Shown: positions 18,451 through 27,107 of the stretch, one piece after another
Layout: the number at the start of each line of letters is the position of its first letter
Position numbering within the stretch: position 1 is the stretch's first letter
Source of the DNA: Bradyrhizobium sp. DOA9
GTDB lineage: Bacteria > Pseudomonadota > Alphaproteobacteria > Rhizobiales > Xanthobacteraceae
Length of the DNA stretch: 64,000 nucleotides
Assembly: GCF_000617845.2 (NCBI RefSeq)
Contig: NZ_DF820426.1
Coordinates: forward strand, 124,001 to 188,000
Reading direction: 5' to 3'
Notes under the pieces: model-generated
The model's input: only the letters and a program-made list of their open reading frames with translations
What the model was told of the DNA's origin: nothing
The model's database searches: none
Translations under genes and position numbers: made by a program

Positions 18451-18529
18451 GTTTACAGATCATTCATCGCGCAGAAGATCTGTTTACGGATCTTCTTGAC
18501 TTCTCTTTATGATCCGTATACGGATCATT
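18451..18529. promoter_or_regulatory. Three-copy operator array upstream of hipBA
   Basis: Three direct copies of a 14-base motif start at 18451 (GTTTACAGATCATT), 18482 (GTTTACGGATCTTC) and 18516 (GTATACGGATCATT), spaced 31 and 34 bases, about three helical turns. The last copy is half of a perfect 20-bp palindrome at 18509-18528, ATGATCCGTATACGGATCAT. The array ends about 10 bases before the first possible hipB start. HipB proteins bind such palindromes cooperatively and repress their own operon, so this is very probably the hipBA operator. Confidence 0.8.
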
Positions 18530-18557
18530 TATCTTTAGAATGATTCGGGAACGTATC

Positions 18558-18872
18558 ATGACTTCCACTCCGGACCCACTGCTCCAGGAGCTCGGTCTGC
18601 GCTTTCGAGAAGCACGCATGGCTGCTGGCTTGTCCCAGCAGCAAATCGCTCTTCGGGCGAACATCAGTAGACCCCGCTATCGCGATATTGAAACGGGCGC
18701 CGCCGCTGCTCGCGCAACGACACTCGTCAACGTCGCGCGCGCCCTTGGCATGGAAATGATGTTGATCCCGCAGGCGCTGGTGCCCGCCGTTCAGTCGATG
18801 CTGCAGCCCGCCACCGACGATGATGATCGTCCCGCATTCACGTCAGATGTCGACGAGGAGGAACGGTCATGA
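18558..18872 (+). CDS. hipB: HipB-like antitoxin, XRE-family DNA-binding protein
   Basis: About 104 residues with an N-terminal helix-turn-helix: LGLRFREARMAAGLSQQQIALRANISRPRYRDIETG is the classic XRE pattern, here quoted in part by its ends. The C-terminal tail is acidic (ATDDDDRPAFTSDVDEEE) and probably flexible. Either ATG 18540 or ATG 18558 may be the start; 18558 gives the usual spacing to the HTH. The stop overlaps the kinase start by four bases (ATGA), as expected of hipBA. It should neutralise the toxin and repress the operon through the array just upstream. Confidence 0.85.
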   Translation: MTSTPDPLLQELGLRFREARMAAGLSQQQIALRANISRPRYRDIETGAAAARATTLVNVARALGMEMMLIPQALVPAVQSMLQPATDDDDRPAFTSDVDEEERS

Positions 18873-20113
18873 ATCGGGCTGTCCTCGCGGCTGAACGCAT
18901 CCAATCGCTCGATATCTCATTGAACGAGCTTCCGGTCGGCACTCTTATCCGGACGCCGGGTGACTATAACGCATTCAACCTCTTGCCCGCTTACCGGAGC
19001 ATGAAAAATCCGCCGATCTTCAGCCTGTCGCTTCGCTCAGCCGATGGCGGCCTCCGGCGCGATCCCAAACCTATACGCGGGGCGCTGCCTCCGTTCTTTG
19101 CGAACCTGCTGCCCGAAGAGAAGCTGCGCGAGGCGATGGAAAAGCACCACGCGGGGTCAGTCAGACCGGGAAACGACTTCGATCTCCTGGCTGCGCTCGG
19201 AACCAACCTGCCAGGCGCGGTACGCGCCGTGCCAAGTGACGGTGCCCCCTTTCCATCGGGCCCGGAGGCCGAGGGCAAGAACAAAGCACGCTTTTCGCTC
19301 GCCGGTGTTCAGATGAAGCTTTCTGTGATGAAGAACACAGGAACGGAGGGTGGGATCACGCTCGCCGTCAATGACGAGCAAGGGCAGTACATCGCGAAAT
19401 TTCCCTCCCTCACGCACATCGGACTCTCGGAAAACGAATTCGCAATCCTGGCCTTGGCGGAAGCGTTGGGGATGGAAGTGCCGGCGCGCGAACTCGTCGA
19501 GAAGACGGAGTTCGCGGGCATTCCGGAAGAGTTCAATACCATGTCCACGGGCAAGGTGCTGCTGGTCCGCCGCTTCGACCGCGGCGCTGACGGCGCGCGC
19601 GTGCATATGGAGGACTTCGCGCAGGTCTTCGGCCGCTACCCGTCCGAGAAGTATACTGGCGCAGCGTATCACAACATCGCTGCCGCGCTCACCAGCGGCG
19701 TCTCCTTCGACGCCGCAATCGAGTTTGTTCGGCGTCTCGCGCTCACCGCGATAACCGGAAACGGCGATATGCATCTTAAGAATTGGTCGTTGCTTTACCC
19801 CGGAGATGGCCGGACACCAACGCTGTCACCTGTCTATGACGTACTTTCAACCATTCCCTACATTCCGAAGGACGGGCTAGCCCTCAGCCTCGCCGGCGAA
19901 AAGTCGTTCAAGGCGCTGACGCCGGAACGCTGGCGCAATTTCGCGAACCGCAGCCGTCTTCCAGAAGGGGCTGTGGTGACCGCCGTAGCTGAAATCGCGG
20001 CGGCCGTACGCGACAAGTGGTCAGCCCTACCAGAGCGCGACGTTGTGCCTGCGCAAGTCCTCGCGCGGATCGACGCACATGTCGACGAAATGACACCCAT
20101 CCTTGACCCCTGA
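18869..20113 (+). CDS. hipA: HipA-family serine/threonine kinase toxin
   Basis: A 414-residue HipA kinase. The short N-terminal domain contains GDYNAFNLLPAYR. The kinase core has GVQMKLSV, the ATP-binding Lys in YIAKFPS (about K177), ENEF near 190, RRFDR near 236, the catalytic loop GNGDMHLKNWSL (D300, N305) and the metal-binding Asp in PVYDVLST (D324). All catalytic residues are present, so it is predicted to be active. E. coli HipA phosphorylates glutamyl-tRNA synthetase; other family members target other tRNA synthetases, and the target here cannot be read. It forms a translationally coupled toxin-antitoxin pair with hipB. Confidence 0.9.
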   Translation: MNRAVLAAERIQSLDISLNELPVGTLIRTPGDYNAFNLLPAYRSMKNPPIFSLSLRSADGGLRRDPKPIRGALPPFFANLLPEEKLREAMEKHHAGSVRPGNDFDLLAALGTNLPGAVRAVPSDGAPFPSGPEAEGKNKARFSLAGVQMKLSVMKNTGTEGGITLAVNDEQGQYIAKFPSLTHIGLSENEFAILALAEALGMEVPARELVEKTEFAGIPEEFNTMSTGKVLLVRRFDRGADGARVHMEDFAQVFGRYPSEKYTGAAYHNIAAALTSGVSFDAAIEFVRRLALTAITGNGDMHLKNWSLLYPGDGRTPTLSPVYDVLSTIPYIPKDGLALSLAGEKSFKALTPERWRNFANRSRLPEGAVVTAVAEIAAAVRDKWSALPERDVVPAQVLARIDAHVDEMTPILDP

Positions 20114-20212
20114 GGTCGGCAGGTCGAGAAATGCACATCTCCGGTCCCTGATCGTATTGGTTGTCTGACGAATGCGCTCCCTCACGGATTCCTAGCCGGC
20201 CTTCCGGGCATC

Positions 20213-20500
20213 ATGCCAACCAAGACAGGCCGGCTCGTTCTCGAAGGTGACCTCCTGTCCCCCGCCGAGCGCAGCGACATTCGCCCGCGCGACAGGTCGT
20301 TTCTCGACCCTGTCCTAGAAGTCGGATCCGATGCGCGGCAGCAATCCTGGCCGCATACAAGGACGGGCGTCTGCCGATGAAGAAGGGCGCAAAGCCGGTG
20401 GACGCCCCGGCCGCGAAGGCCTATCTCGCGCGAGCGGACGAGCTGAGGACGCAAATCGCAGAACGAGAACGACGAGAGCGCGCGGTCAAACATCGTTGAT
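20213..20500 (+). pseudogene. Possible small frameshifted coding remnant
   Basis: One frame from ATG 20213 reads MPTKTGRLVLEGDLLSPAER and stops near 20380. A second frame from about 20330 reads AAAILAAYKDGRLPMKKG, then a helical charged tail ending AERERRERAVKHR before a TGA at about 20500. The two read like parts of one small protein joined by a frameshift, or like two tiny overlapping genes. I recognise no family. Confidence 0.3.
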
Positions 20501-20518
20501 TACAGAAAGCGACCTTAT

Positions 20519-20935
20519 CTATGAAAGTCCGCGTGGCACCATGATTTCCGTGAGGGAGCGATTCGAGGGGATGACCGTGAGATAGCCGATCATGATCGGC
20601 ATCGGGGTTTTATCGGTCCAGAATGCGCCGACCATCTTCGTGCTCCGGATGGCCGAATAGACTGAGGCCCGAAACGCTTCCGGCGACTTCAGCGTCGCGC
20701 CCATCTCCTTATTGTAGGCGAGCTTATCGGAAAATGACGCATCAGCGCTGATATCGACGATGTCGCAGAGATAGTCGAAGAGCGTCGCGGCGATCTCTTT
20801 CGCTTCTGACGGCAGCGCCTCGTCTACATCAAGCAGAGCGGCTTCTGAGACATCGGCAAGATGCCGAGGGCATTGCCATTGGCGACGTGCGTCACGGGTA
20901 GCGGCCGCCAATCTCAGAAAGTCCAAGCGTTCCAT
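20519..20935 (-). CDS. Hypothetical protein between two toxin-antitoxin-like modules
   Basis: A 138-residue minus-strand protein. ATG 20935 is preceded by GGAG at a five-base spacing, which supports a real gene. The sequence is mostly helical in its first half (ALPSEAKEIAATLFDYLCDI) and mixed after (STKMVGAFWTDKTPMPIMIG). I recognise no domain. It is transcribed toward hipA and away from the DprA-like gene. Confidence 0.5.
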   Translation of the reverse strand: MERLDFLRLAAATRDARRQWQCPRHLADVSEAALLDVDEALPSEAKEIAATLFDYLCDIVDISADASFSDKLAYNKEMGATLKSPEAFRASVYSAIRSTKMVGAFWTDKTPMPIMIGYLTVIPSNRSLTEIMVPRGLS

Positions 20936-21124
20936 CTGAGCTCCGCATTACTGTCAAGACCAGCTCGTGGGACGATGTAACCATTTGAAATCCGTTATTC
21001 TATGTTCTTGCTTTGTTCCGAGAATATGTTACATCCTTCGGTTTCAGAAATATGGGCTCTTTAAATTGGTGGACTTCGAATCAGCGGATTCGACGCCGTC
21101 GCAAGGGCTGGGTAGGGTTGAAGG

Positions 21125-22039
21125 ATGAACCTGCTTGCACGCATGAATGACGGACCCGCCGTACGGTCGATCTCGCCGCGCAGGGAACTCGGAGCGTACG
21201 AGGCTCTGTGGCTTGAGAAGTCCGCCACCTTCAAGACGATCGCAGAGAAGTTCGCCTCCGATCCGACCGCCGTCCCGTCAGATTTCGTGCCAGCGGCCGT
21301 TGCCGACGCGCGCGCCTCGGAGGTGCTGACGGCGCTCAAGAAGGCCGGCGTCTCAAGGTTTGGCACTAGGCTCAACCTGACCGGCAACTATCCCCTCAAG
21401 CTTCGCGACGCGCGACATCCGGTTGAGATGCTGTACTTCCAGGGCGCCTGGGAGCTGGTTGAGACCCGCGGCCTCGCGGTCGTGGGCAGCCGCAATCCGA
21501 GCGAAGACGGGAAGCTGCGCGCTGGCAAACTCGCTCGTGCGCTTGTCGAGCGCGGCTTCACCGTCGTCTCGGGCTTGGCGAGCGGGATCGACACCGCCGC
21601 CCACACGGCCGCCATCGAGGCGAAGGGACACACCATCGCAGTGATTGGCACGCCCATAGGAGTTTATTACCCGAGGGAAAACCAGACTCTCCAGCGCAAG
21701 ATCGCCGAGGAGCATCTGCTCGTTTCCCAGGTGCCGGTTCTTCGTTACGCCAGCCAGCACGTGCCGCAGAACAAGCTGTTCTTTCCTGAGCGAAACGTCA
21801 CGATGAGCGCTCTCACAGAGGGCACGATCATCATTGAGGCTAGCGATACGAGCGGGACCCTCACGCAGGCCCGCGCCGCCCTTCAGCAAGGCCGCAAACT
21901 GTTTATCCTCGATTCCTGCTTCAAGCGAGACGACATCACGTGGCCGGCAACGTTCGAGAAGCGCGGCGCGATTCGAGTCCGCGATCTGGACGATATCTGG
22001 GGCGCGTTGGGTGATGGCACGCCTGCTCCAGCAAATTGA
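21125..22039 (+). CDS. DprA/Smf-like protein, probable ShosA-type partner
   Basis: A 304-residue protein with a DprA Rossmann-like core: AVVGSRNPSEDG, SGLASGIDTAAHTAAIEA, AVIGTPIGVYYPREN, FPERN and EASDTSGTLTQARAAL are the successive nucleotide/DNA-binding motifs. It lacks the C-terminal winged-helix domain of housekeeping DprA, and the N-terminal ~80 residues are unrelated. ATG 21125 and ATG 21143 are both possible starts. The downstream phosphoribosyltransferase gene overlaps it by 26 bases, an arrangement resembling the ShosTA toxin-antitoxin/anti-phage pair, in which the DprA-like protein is the antitoxin. That functional assignment is inferred from the pairing. Confidence 0.8.
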   Translation: MNLLARMNDGPAVRSISPRRELGAYEALWLEKSATFKTIAEKFASDPTAVPSDFVPAAVADARASEVLTALKKAGVSRFGTRLNLTGNYPLKLRDARHPVEMLYFQGAWELVETRGLAVVGSRNPSEDGKLRAGKLARALVERGFTVVSGLASGIDTAAHTAAIEAKGHTIAVIGTPIGVYYPRENQTLQRKIAEEHLLVSQVPVLRYASQHVPQNKLFFPERNVTMSALTEGTIIIEASDTSGTLTQARAALQQGRKLFILDSCFKRDDITWPATFEKRGAIRVRDLDDIWGALGDGTPAPAN

Positions 22040-22661
22040 CGAGACGAACCGGCGGGACCATTGGTACCTCGACGAAGGGGACGATTGCCATTTCCTTTAC
22101 GAGTACACGGCAGGCCAAGGCTGGCGTGGAGGTGAAACCAACCAACTGATCCACAATCTGCAGAAGAAGCGCGGCGACGGAGGTTACCACTACAAGGCCC
22201 CCGCGATCGCCAGATGCGCTCAGGACCTCTCCGCGGTATTGAACGCCGAATGGCTTGCCGAAGCCACGATTGTTCCGGTGCCCCCATCCAAGGTGAAGAC
22301 CGATCCGGCCTATGATGATCGGATGGTTCAGGTATGCAGGGCGATCCGCGCCGCAACGCCGCCGGACGTCCGCGAGTTGGTCGAGCAGATCGCGTCAACC
22401 GATACGTTCAAGGGGGGCGAGCGGAAATCGCCGACCGAGCTCAAGCAGAATTACAGGATTGTGGAAAACCAGCTGCCGAACCTGCGCAGCATCGTAGGCG
22501 TCGTGGACGATGTTTTAACAACGGGGTCGCATTTCAAGGCCGTTAAGGAAATGATCTTGGAGCGCGCGCCGCAGGCCCGCGTGATCGGCTTGTTCATTGC
22601 AAGGCGCGCGATCCCGTGCCCGTTCGATGAGGTCACCGAGGATGATCTGCTGAAGCTTTAG
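22014..22661 (+). CDS. ComF/ShosT-like phosphoribosyltransferase, putative toxin
   Basis: A 215-residue type I phosphoribosyltransferase. The PRPP loop is clear (VGVVDDVLTTGSHFKA, two acidic residues followed by TTG), with TIVPVPPSKVKTDPAYDDR upstream as the ComF-like substrate loop. No zinc-ribbon typical of ComF is present, and the N-terminus (DETNRRDHWYLDEGDDCHFLYEY) is distinctive. ATG 22014 lies inside the end of the DprA-like gene, implying coupled translation. In ShosTA systems the PRTase protein is the toxin. Whether it consumes PRPP or modifies something cannot be told from the sequence. Confidence 0.8.
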   Translation: MARLLQQIDETNRRDHWYLDEGDDCHFLYEYTAGQGWRGGETNQLIHNLQKKRGDGGYHYKAPAIARCAQDLSAVLNAEWLAEATIVPVPPSKVKTDPAYDDRMVQVCRAIRAATPPDVRELVEQIASTDTFKGGERKSPTELKQNYRIVENQLPNLRSIVGVVDDVLTTGSHFKAVKEMILERAPQARVIGLFIARRAIPCPFDEVTEDDLLKL

Positions 22662-22877
22662 AACGTGTTTTGAAGCTAAGGGCAGTGAATCGGCGGCCAT
22701 CAGGTGCACCGGGAGCCTCGAGTCGGCAAATGGTGCGCAATTGTCGCCACTCGAATAACCCGCCTCGCGCGCGTGATTGACCAAATGCCGGCGACGACAG
22801 GCAAGACCATTCGCTGTTTCAAAGCCCGCCCGCGAATGGTCTGGCGAACTTGCGGGCTATTCCGCCAGACTGCGTTA

Positions 22878-23333
22878 TCAACGCCGGCCCTTCGGCCGGT
22901 TCGCAAGCACGTTTCTAATCGAGAAGCTGGAGTGGATGCGCGAGACCCCGGGAAGGGTCGAGAGGATCTCCTTGTGGATCCGCTCGAACTCCACAGCGTT
23001 GGCTGCTTCCAACCGCAGGAAGTAATCAGCTCCCCCGGTCATGAGATAGCACTCCTGGATCTCCGGATATTTGCGTACCGCAGCCTCGAATTTGTTGAGA
23101 TATTCCACGGTTTGCCGTTCCAGCGTGATGTTGATCAGAACGGCAAGGCCTTGCGACTCAGCGCTCGTGTCGACGAGCGCCGTGTATCCACGGATGATAC
23201 CGGCCTTCTCGAGCAGCTTGATGCGCCGCAGACAAGCCGAAGGCGAGAGCCCGACTTCGGCCGCCAGATGGACGTTGCTTACCCGGGCGTTCACGCGGAG
23301 CGCTCGCAGGATGTTGCGATCTATGCTGTCCAT
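22878..23333 (-). CDS. Lrp/AsnC-family transcriptional regulator (DadR-like)
   Basis: A 151-residue Lrp-type regulator: an N-terminal helix-turn-helix (MDSIDRNILRALRVNARVSN, then EVGLSPSACLRRIKLLEKAG) and a C-terminal RAM/ligand domain (VEYLNKFEAAVRKYPEIQEC, MTGGADYFLRLEA). It is divergent from an alanine racemase and D-amino acid dehydrogenase pair, which makes it the probable L-alanine-responsive activator of that operon, as DadR is in Pseudomonas. A short fragment closely related to its C-terminus survives at 38371-38411. Confidence 0.9.
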   Translation of the reverse strand: MDSIDRNILRALRVNARVSNVHLAAEVGLSPSACLRRIKLLEKAGIIRGYTALVDTSAESQGLAVLINITLERQTVEYLNKFEAAVRKYPEIQECYLMTGGADYFLRLEAANAVEFERIHKEILSTLPGVSRIHSSFSIRNVLANRPKGRR

Positions 23334-23348
23334 TAGCCATTGTACCGT

Positions 23349-23399
23349 TTATTCGAAACCTTCGTAGATCGTTTGATTATTTGCCACATCGTCGAATAA
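23349..23399. promoter_or_regulatory. Probable Lrp-type operator between regulator and alr
   Basis: The divergent intergenic region carries a perfect 8-bp inverted repeat, TTATTCGA at 23349-23356 and TCGAATAA at 23392-23399, separated by 35 AT-richer bases. Spacing and position, just upstream of both genes, fit binding of an Lrp-family octamer or dimer pair. The same TCGAAT/ATTCGA core occurs at 10395-10440. Confidence 0.55.
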
Positions 23400-23450
23400 T
23401 CGTGCAAGCATTGCGCAGAGCGTGCTCCATTGTTGCGCTAAGCTTCCCCG

Positions 23451-24593
23451 GTGAAAAGCGAAAAGACATTTGGCGAGACGCCACCACAGGCTCTCATGGA
23501 CGGGGAAGCAGGTTTTCCCGGCTACATCACCATCGATCTTGCGGCGCTGCGTCGGAATTTTGAGCGGATTGCCGCCATCGCCGCCCCAGCGCCTGTCGCC
23601 GGAATAGTCAAGGCCGACGCCTACGGACTGGGAGCCGTCCAGGTCACGAGGGCGTTGCTTGCCGCCGGCTGCAGACACTTTTTCGTGGCGCATGTGGAGG
23701 AGGCCGTCGCATTGCGGCCCCATCTTCCAACCGAGGCGCAGCTCTTAGTGCTGAACGGGCTTCAACCTGGCGCGGAGGCTATTTGCGCTGCGGCTCAAAT
23801 CATCCCCGTCCTCAACTCCTTAGCTCAGCTTGAGAGGTGGCGCACCCAGGCGCGCCTGGAGGGCAGGCGTCTTCCTGCTGTTCTCCAATTCGATACCGGC
23901 ATGTCGCGGTTCGGCGTTGCGCCCGCTGAGCGCGCTGCGGTCCGCAATGAAATTGCGCAATCACCGGAGCTCGAGATTCTCTACCTCATGAGCCATCTTG
24001 CCTCCGCAGATGAACCGACCAAGGCGCAAAACGCCGCGCAGCTGGCAGAGATGCAGATGGTAACGCGGGAATTTGCCCCCTTGCCATTCAGCTTTGCAAA
24101 CTCTGCTGGCGCCCTCTTGGGCAAGGACTATCACGGTGCTCTGGTCCGCGCCGGGATCGCGCTCTATGGCGGTGCGCCACAGTTCGGTGCCGCAAATCCA
24201 ATGGAGCCGGTCGTCAGCCTCTCCGTCGCCGTGGCGCAGACCCGCACTGTCCCGAGCGGCACCATGGTTGGCTACAGTGGAGCGCACCTCACGAGCAAGA
24301 GCACGCGCTTGGCCGTGGTTAGCGCCGGCTATGCCGACGGGCTTCCCCGCAGTCTGAGCGGTCGCGGAGCCGTCTACTTCCGCGGTCAACGTCTGCCTAT
24401 CCTCGGTCGCGTCTCGATGGACAGCATGACGGTCGACATCTCAGATCTCCCGGACGAAGCACCCGATCTGGGAAGCCTCGTCGAAGTGATTGGTCCTCAT
24501 CAGACACTCGAAATGCTGGCAGCCGACGCTGGCACGATCTCCTACGAGATTCTCACCGGTCTCGGCCGCCGCTTCCGCAGAGAATATCGCTGA
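23451..24593 (+). CDS. dadX: Alanine racemase, catabolic DadX type
   Basis: A 380-residue PLP enzyme. The cofactor lysine is in VKADAYGLGA (K54), followed by the TIM-barrel pattern with RAGIALYGG, VGYSGAHL (catalytic Tyr in the C-terminal domain), SAGYADGLPRSLSG and RVSMDSMTVDISD. It interconverts L- and D-alanine in the cytoplasm. GTG 23451 is used; ATG 23496 would still leave the whole domain. Its position after an Lrp regulator and before a D-amino acid dehydrogenase indicates the catabolic, alanine-inducible isoform rather than the cell-wall one. Confidence 0.9.
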   Translation: MKSEKTFGETPPQALMDGEAGFPGYITIDLAALRRNFERIAAIAAPAPVAGIVKADAYGLGAVQVTRALLAAGCRHFFVAHVEEAVALRPHLPTEAQLLVLNGLQPGAEAICAAAQIIPVLNSLAQLERWRTQARLEGRRLPAVLQFDTGMSRFGVAPAERAAVRNEIAQSPELEILYLMSHLASADEPTKAQNAAQLAEMQMVTREFAPLPFSFANSAGALLGKDYHGALVRAGIALYGGAPQFGAANPMEPVVSLSVAVAQTRTVPSGTMVGYSGAHLTSKSTRLAVVSAGYADGLPRSLSGRGAVYFRGQRLPILGRVSMDSMTVDISDLPDEAPDLGSLVEVIGPHQTLEMLAADAGTISYEILTGLGRRFRREYR

Positions 24594-24649
24594 CGCTTGC
24601 ACGGCAAGCTTCTTTTCTCGACAAGTTGAGCACAACATCGGACTGGACA

Positions 24650-25900
24650 ATGCGAGTCACCATTCTAGGCGCGGGCGTTATCGGCGTCACATCAGCATAT
24701 CAACTTGCAAAGCTCGGCCACGAAGTCGTCGTTGTCGACCGACAGCCGGGCCCAGCACTGGAGACCAGTTTTGCAAACGCGGGGGAGGTTTCCTTTGGCT
24801 ATTGTTCGCCGTGGGCTGCCCCGGGAATTCCTGCGAAGGCCGTCAAGTGGATGCTCATGCGGCATGCGCCGTTGATCCTTCGCCCGAAGCTTGACGCAGC
24901 CATGATCGCTTGGCTTGTTCGGATGCTGTCCAACTGTACGGCCAGCCGGTATGCACTCAATAAGGGACGTATGCTGCGTCTGGCAGATTATAGCCGCAAG
25001 GCACTCGCCGAGGTGAGGGCGGAGACCTCCTTGAGCTATGACGAGCGCATGCTGGGAACCCTGCAGCTATTCCGAACTCAGGCGCAACTCGATTCATCTG
25101 CAAAGGACGTGAAGGCCCTTGCGGCAGATGGCGTTCCATTTGAGGTTCTCGATCGCGACGGTTGTGTTCGGGTCGAACCCGCGTTGCGCCAAGTTCGCGA
25201 CCGAATTGTTGGAGGGCTTTTGACGCCCAAGGATGAGACCGGCGATTGCTTCAAATTCACCAATGCGCTGGAGCAGAAGGCCGCGGCCTTGGGTGTTGAT
25301 TTCCAGTACGGACAGTGCATCAGGGGATTGGACATCGAAGCGGGCGAAGTGCGCGGTGTCATCACTGATCGCGGAGCTGTTCATTCGAACGCGGTCGTTG
25401 TCGCACTGGGAAGCTATTCGCCTCTTCTCCTCAAGTCGGCCGGAATCAAGCTGCCCGTCTATCCCGTCAAAGGTTACTCGCTGACCGTTCCCATTACCGA
25501 CGCCTCGCGCGCCCCGGAATCGACGGTCATGGATGAGACGTACAAGATTGCGATTACCCGTCTCGGAGATCGAATTCGTGTCGGCGGAATGGCTGAAATC
25601 TCAGGCTACACCAACGATCTCGTCGACGCTCGCCGGCGGACCCTCGAGTATTCCGTTATGGATCTGTTCCCGGGGGGAGATCCAAAGAGCGCGGTTTTCT
25701 GGTCAGGCCTGAGACCTATGACCCCGGATGGTACGCCAATCATCGGCGGGACTAGGATCAGAAATCTGTTCTTGAATACCGGACATGGCACCCTCGGCTG
25801 GACGATGAGTTGCGGGTCCGCTCGCGTCATCGCGGACCTCGTCTCGGGGCGGGAGCCCGACATCGAAACGAGCGACCTCGGTCTCGACCGTTACGAATAG
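24650..25900 (+). CDS. dadA: D-amino acid dehydrogenase small subunit
   Basis: A 416-residue FAD-dependent DAO-family enzyme. The dinucleotide-binding N-terminus is MRVTILGAGVIGVTSAYQLA, followed by a second FAD region GEVSFGYCSPWAAPG and a C-terminal GLRPMTPDGTPIIG and NTGHGTLGWTMSCGS, all characteristic of DadA. It oxidises D-alanine to pyruvate and ammonia, passing electrons to the membrane quinone pool. The start is ATG 24650. With the racemase upstream and the Lrp regulator it forms a complete dad operon. Confidence 0.92.
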   Translation: MRVTILGAGVIGVTSAYQLAKLGHEVVVVDRQPGPALETSFANAGEVSFGYCSPWAAPGIPAKAVKWMLMRHAPLILRPKLDAAMIAWLVRMLSNCTASRYALNKGRMLRLADYSRKALAEVRAETSLSYDERMLGTLQLFRTQAQLDSSAKDVKALAADGVPFEVLDRDGCVRVEPALRQVRDRIVGGLLTPKDETGDCFKFTNALEQKAAALGVDFQYGQCIRGLDIEAGEVRGVITDRGAVHSNAVVVALGSYSPLLLKSAGIKLPVYPVKGYSLTVPITDASRAPESTVMDETYKIAITRLGDRIRVGGMAEISGYTNDLVDARRRTLEYSVMDLFPGGDPKSAVFWSGLRPMTPDGTPIIGGTRIRNLFLNTGHGTLGWTMSCGSARVIADLVSGREPDIETSDLGLDRYE

Positions 25901-26106
25901 GCGTGGGCGACGGTTGCCAACGAGAAAGGTTTCTGCCCCTAACAAGCGCTAGCCACATCGTGCTGCCGACGAAAAAAGCCGACGGTGACCCCAACACATC
26001 CCGACATCGTTAGCGTCCTGCCCATCTGCAAGCGAGGGCTTGGATTTGCCGGCGGTCAGCAATTGCATTTAGAGCTAGCTAGATGCGTCAGGCCAGCCGA
26101 AGCCCT

Positions 26107-26784
26107 TCAGAACTTGTAGCCATCTGAGATGTCGCGCTCGATGGCAATGGCAGCGTTCTTGGGATCCTGCGCGGCAATAGCATCATAAACTTCCTTGTGC
26201 CGCCGTGCCGCGCCTTGAAAGAGCGCTTCGTTCGGTACCGATTGCCTGATGAATGGGCCGATGTGCATCCAAAGCGGCTCCAGAAGGGTTCGGACAAACG
26301 ATAGCCGGCTCATATCCGCAACAAGCATATGGAAGTGGTAGTTCGCCTCCAAGAAGAGATCGATGTTGTTTGTCTCCGCCGAGCGCTCGATATCCACGAC
26401 CAAGCCCCAGAGGGCCGCCAGTTCCTCTTCAGTTCGCTGCAAGGCGGCTCTCTCTACCGTTGCGGTTTCCAGTATGATGCGTAGCGTGCAAACGTCCTGC
26501 AGCTGCTTCGTGCTGAACTCAGGCACTGCCATTGTCCGATTGGCAGTTGAAACCACACAGCCTGTACTTTCGAGGCGCTGAAGTGCGTCCCGCACAGGCA
26601 TAAGACTCGTTCCCAAGGACTTTGCGAGCGTTCTCAGCGGCAGCTTTTGCCCTGGGGTAAAGCGGCCCATCATCAGATTCTGCTTCAGGCGATCGTAAAT
26701 TTGCTCATGAAGCATGTCTCGGGAAACGGGAGCGAGAATGGGCCCCTGTGAAACCCAGGGATGCGGGTTGGTTTCGGAGCTCAA
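26107..26784 (-). CDS. GntR-family regulator, FCD/FadR subfamily
   Basis: About 226 residues: an N-terminal winged helix (LHEQIYDRLKQNLMMGRFTP, LRTLAKSLGTSLMPVRDALQ, RLESTGCV) and an all-helical FCD ligand domain with the pattern RIILETATVERAAL, NYHFHMLVADMS and AAQDPKNAAIAIERDI. TTG 26784 has GGAGGAA at a good distance; a TTG at 26826 would add 14 residues. It is divergent from the pxpA operon, whose upstream region holds two copies of a GntR-like palindrome, so it probably represses that operon until the substrate or an intermediate binds. Confidence 0.88.
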   Translation of the reverse strand: MSSETNPHPWVSQGPILAPVSRDMLHEQIYDRLKQNLMMGRFTPGQKLPLRTLAKSLGTSLMPVRDALQRLESTGCVVSTANRTMAVPEFSTKQLQDVCTLRIILETATVERAALQRTEEELAALWGLVVDIERSAETNNIDLFLEANYHFHMLVADMSRLSFVRTLLEPLWMHIGPFIRQSVPNEALFQGAARRHKEVYDAIAAQDPKNAAIAIERDISDGYKF

Positions 26785-27022
26785 TGCTTCCTCCAAAGTG
26801 GCGGCAGAGTTGCGTCGATGACGCAACTGTTCTGTCGGTGATTTTTCCAGCCGGCAGCTTGCGCGCGGCAGCTGAACCGCCGCTGCGACATTCGCGAAAG
26901 GGAGACCCCGTAGCTAGTCCAGGCGTCCACCCATACGCAGGTCCGACCGAGCTCGTCGCGAAAGAAACCGAGCAAGGTGCGGTAGGTGCCAAGATCGGGC
27001 TTTCGACAAAAAGCGCGTGGGT

Positions 27023-27090
27023 TGTTATAACACCGAACAATGCTGTTGACATTAAAATTTGGAGAGAGCAGATTTGTCGCTGTTATAACA
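27023..27090. promoter_or_regulatory. Two TGTTATAACA operators flanking a -35 element
   Basis: Perfect 10-bp palindromes TGTTATAACA lie at 27023-27032 and 27081-27090. Between them is a consensus -35 hexamer, TTGACA, at 27046-27051; the matching -10 is weak. The second palindrome lies 18 bases before the pxpA start. This arrangement suits repression by the divergent GntR-family protein. Confidence 0.7.
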
Positions 27091-27107
27091 CTAGACGGAT
27101 CGATCAA

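Noticed and set aside
18496..18513. TTGACT and TATGAT near hipB as a promoter
   Set aside because: The two hexamers are only six bases apart, too close for a -35/-10 pair.
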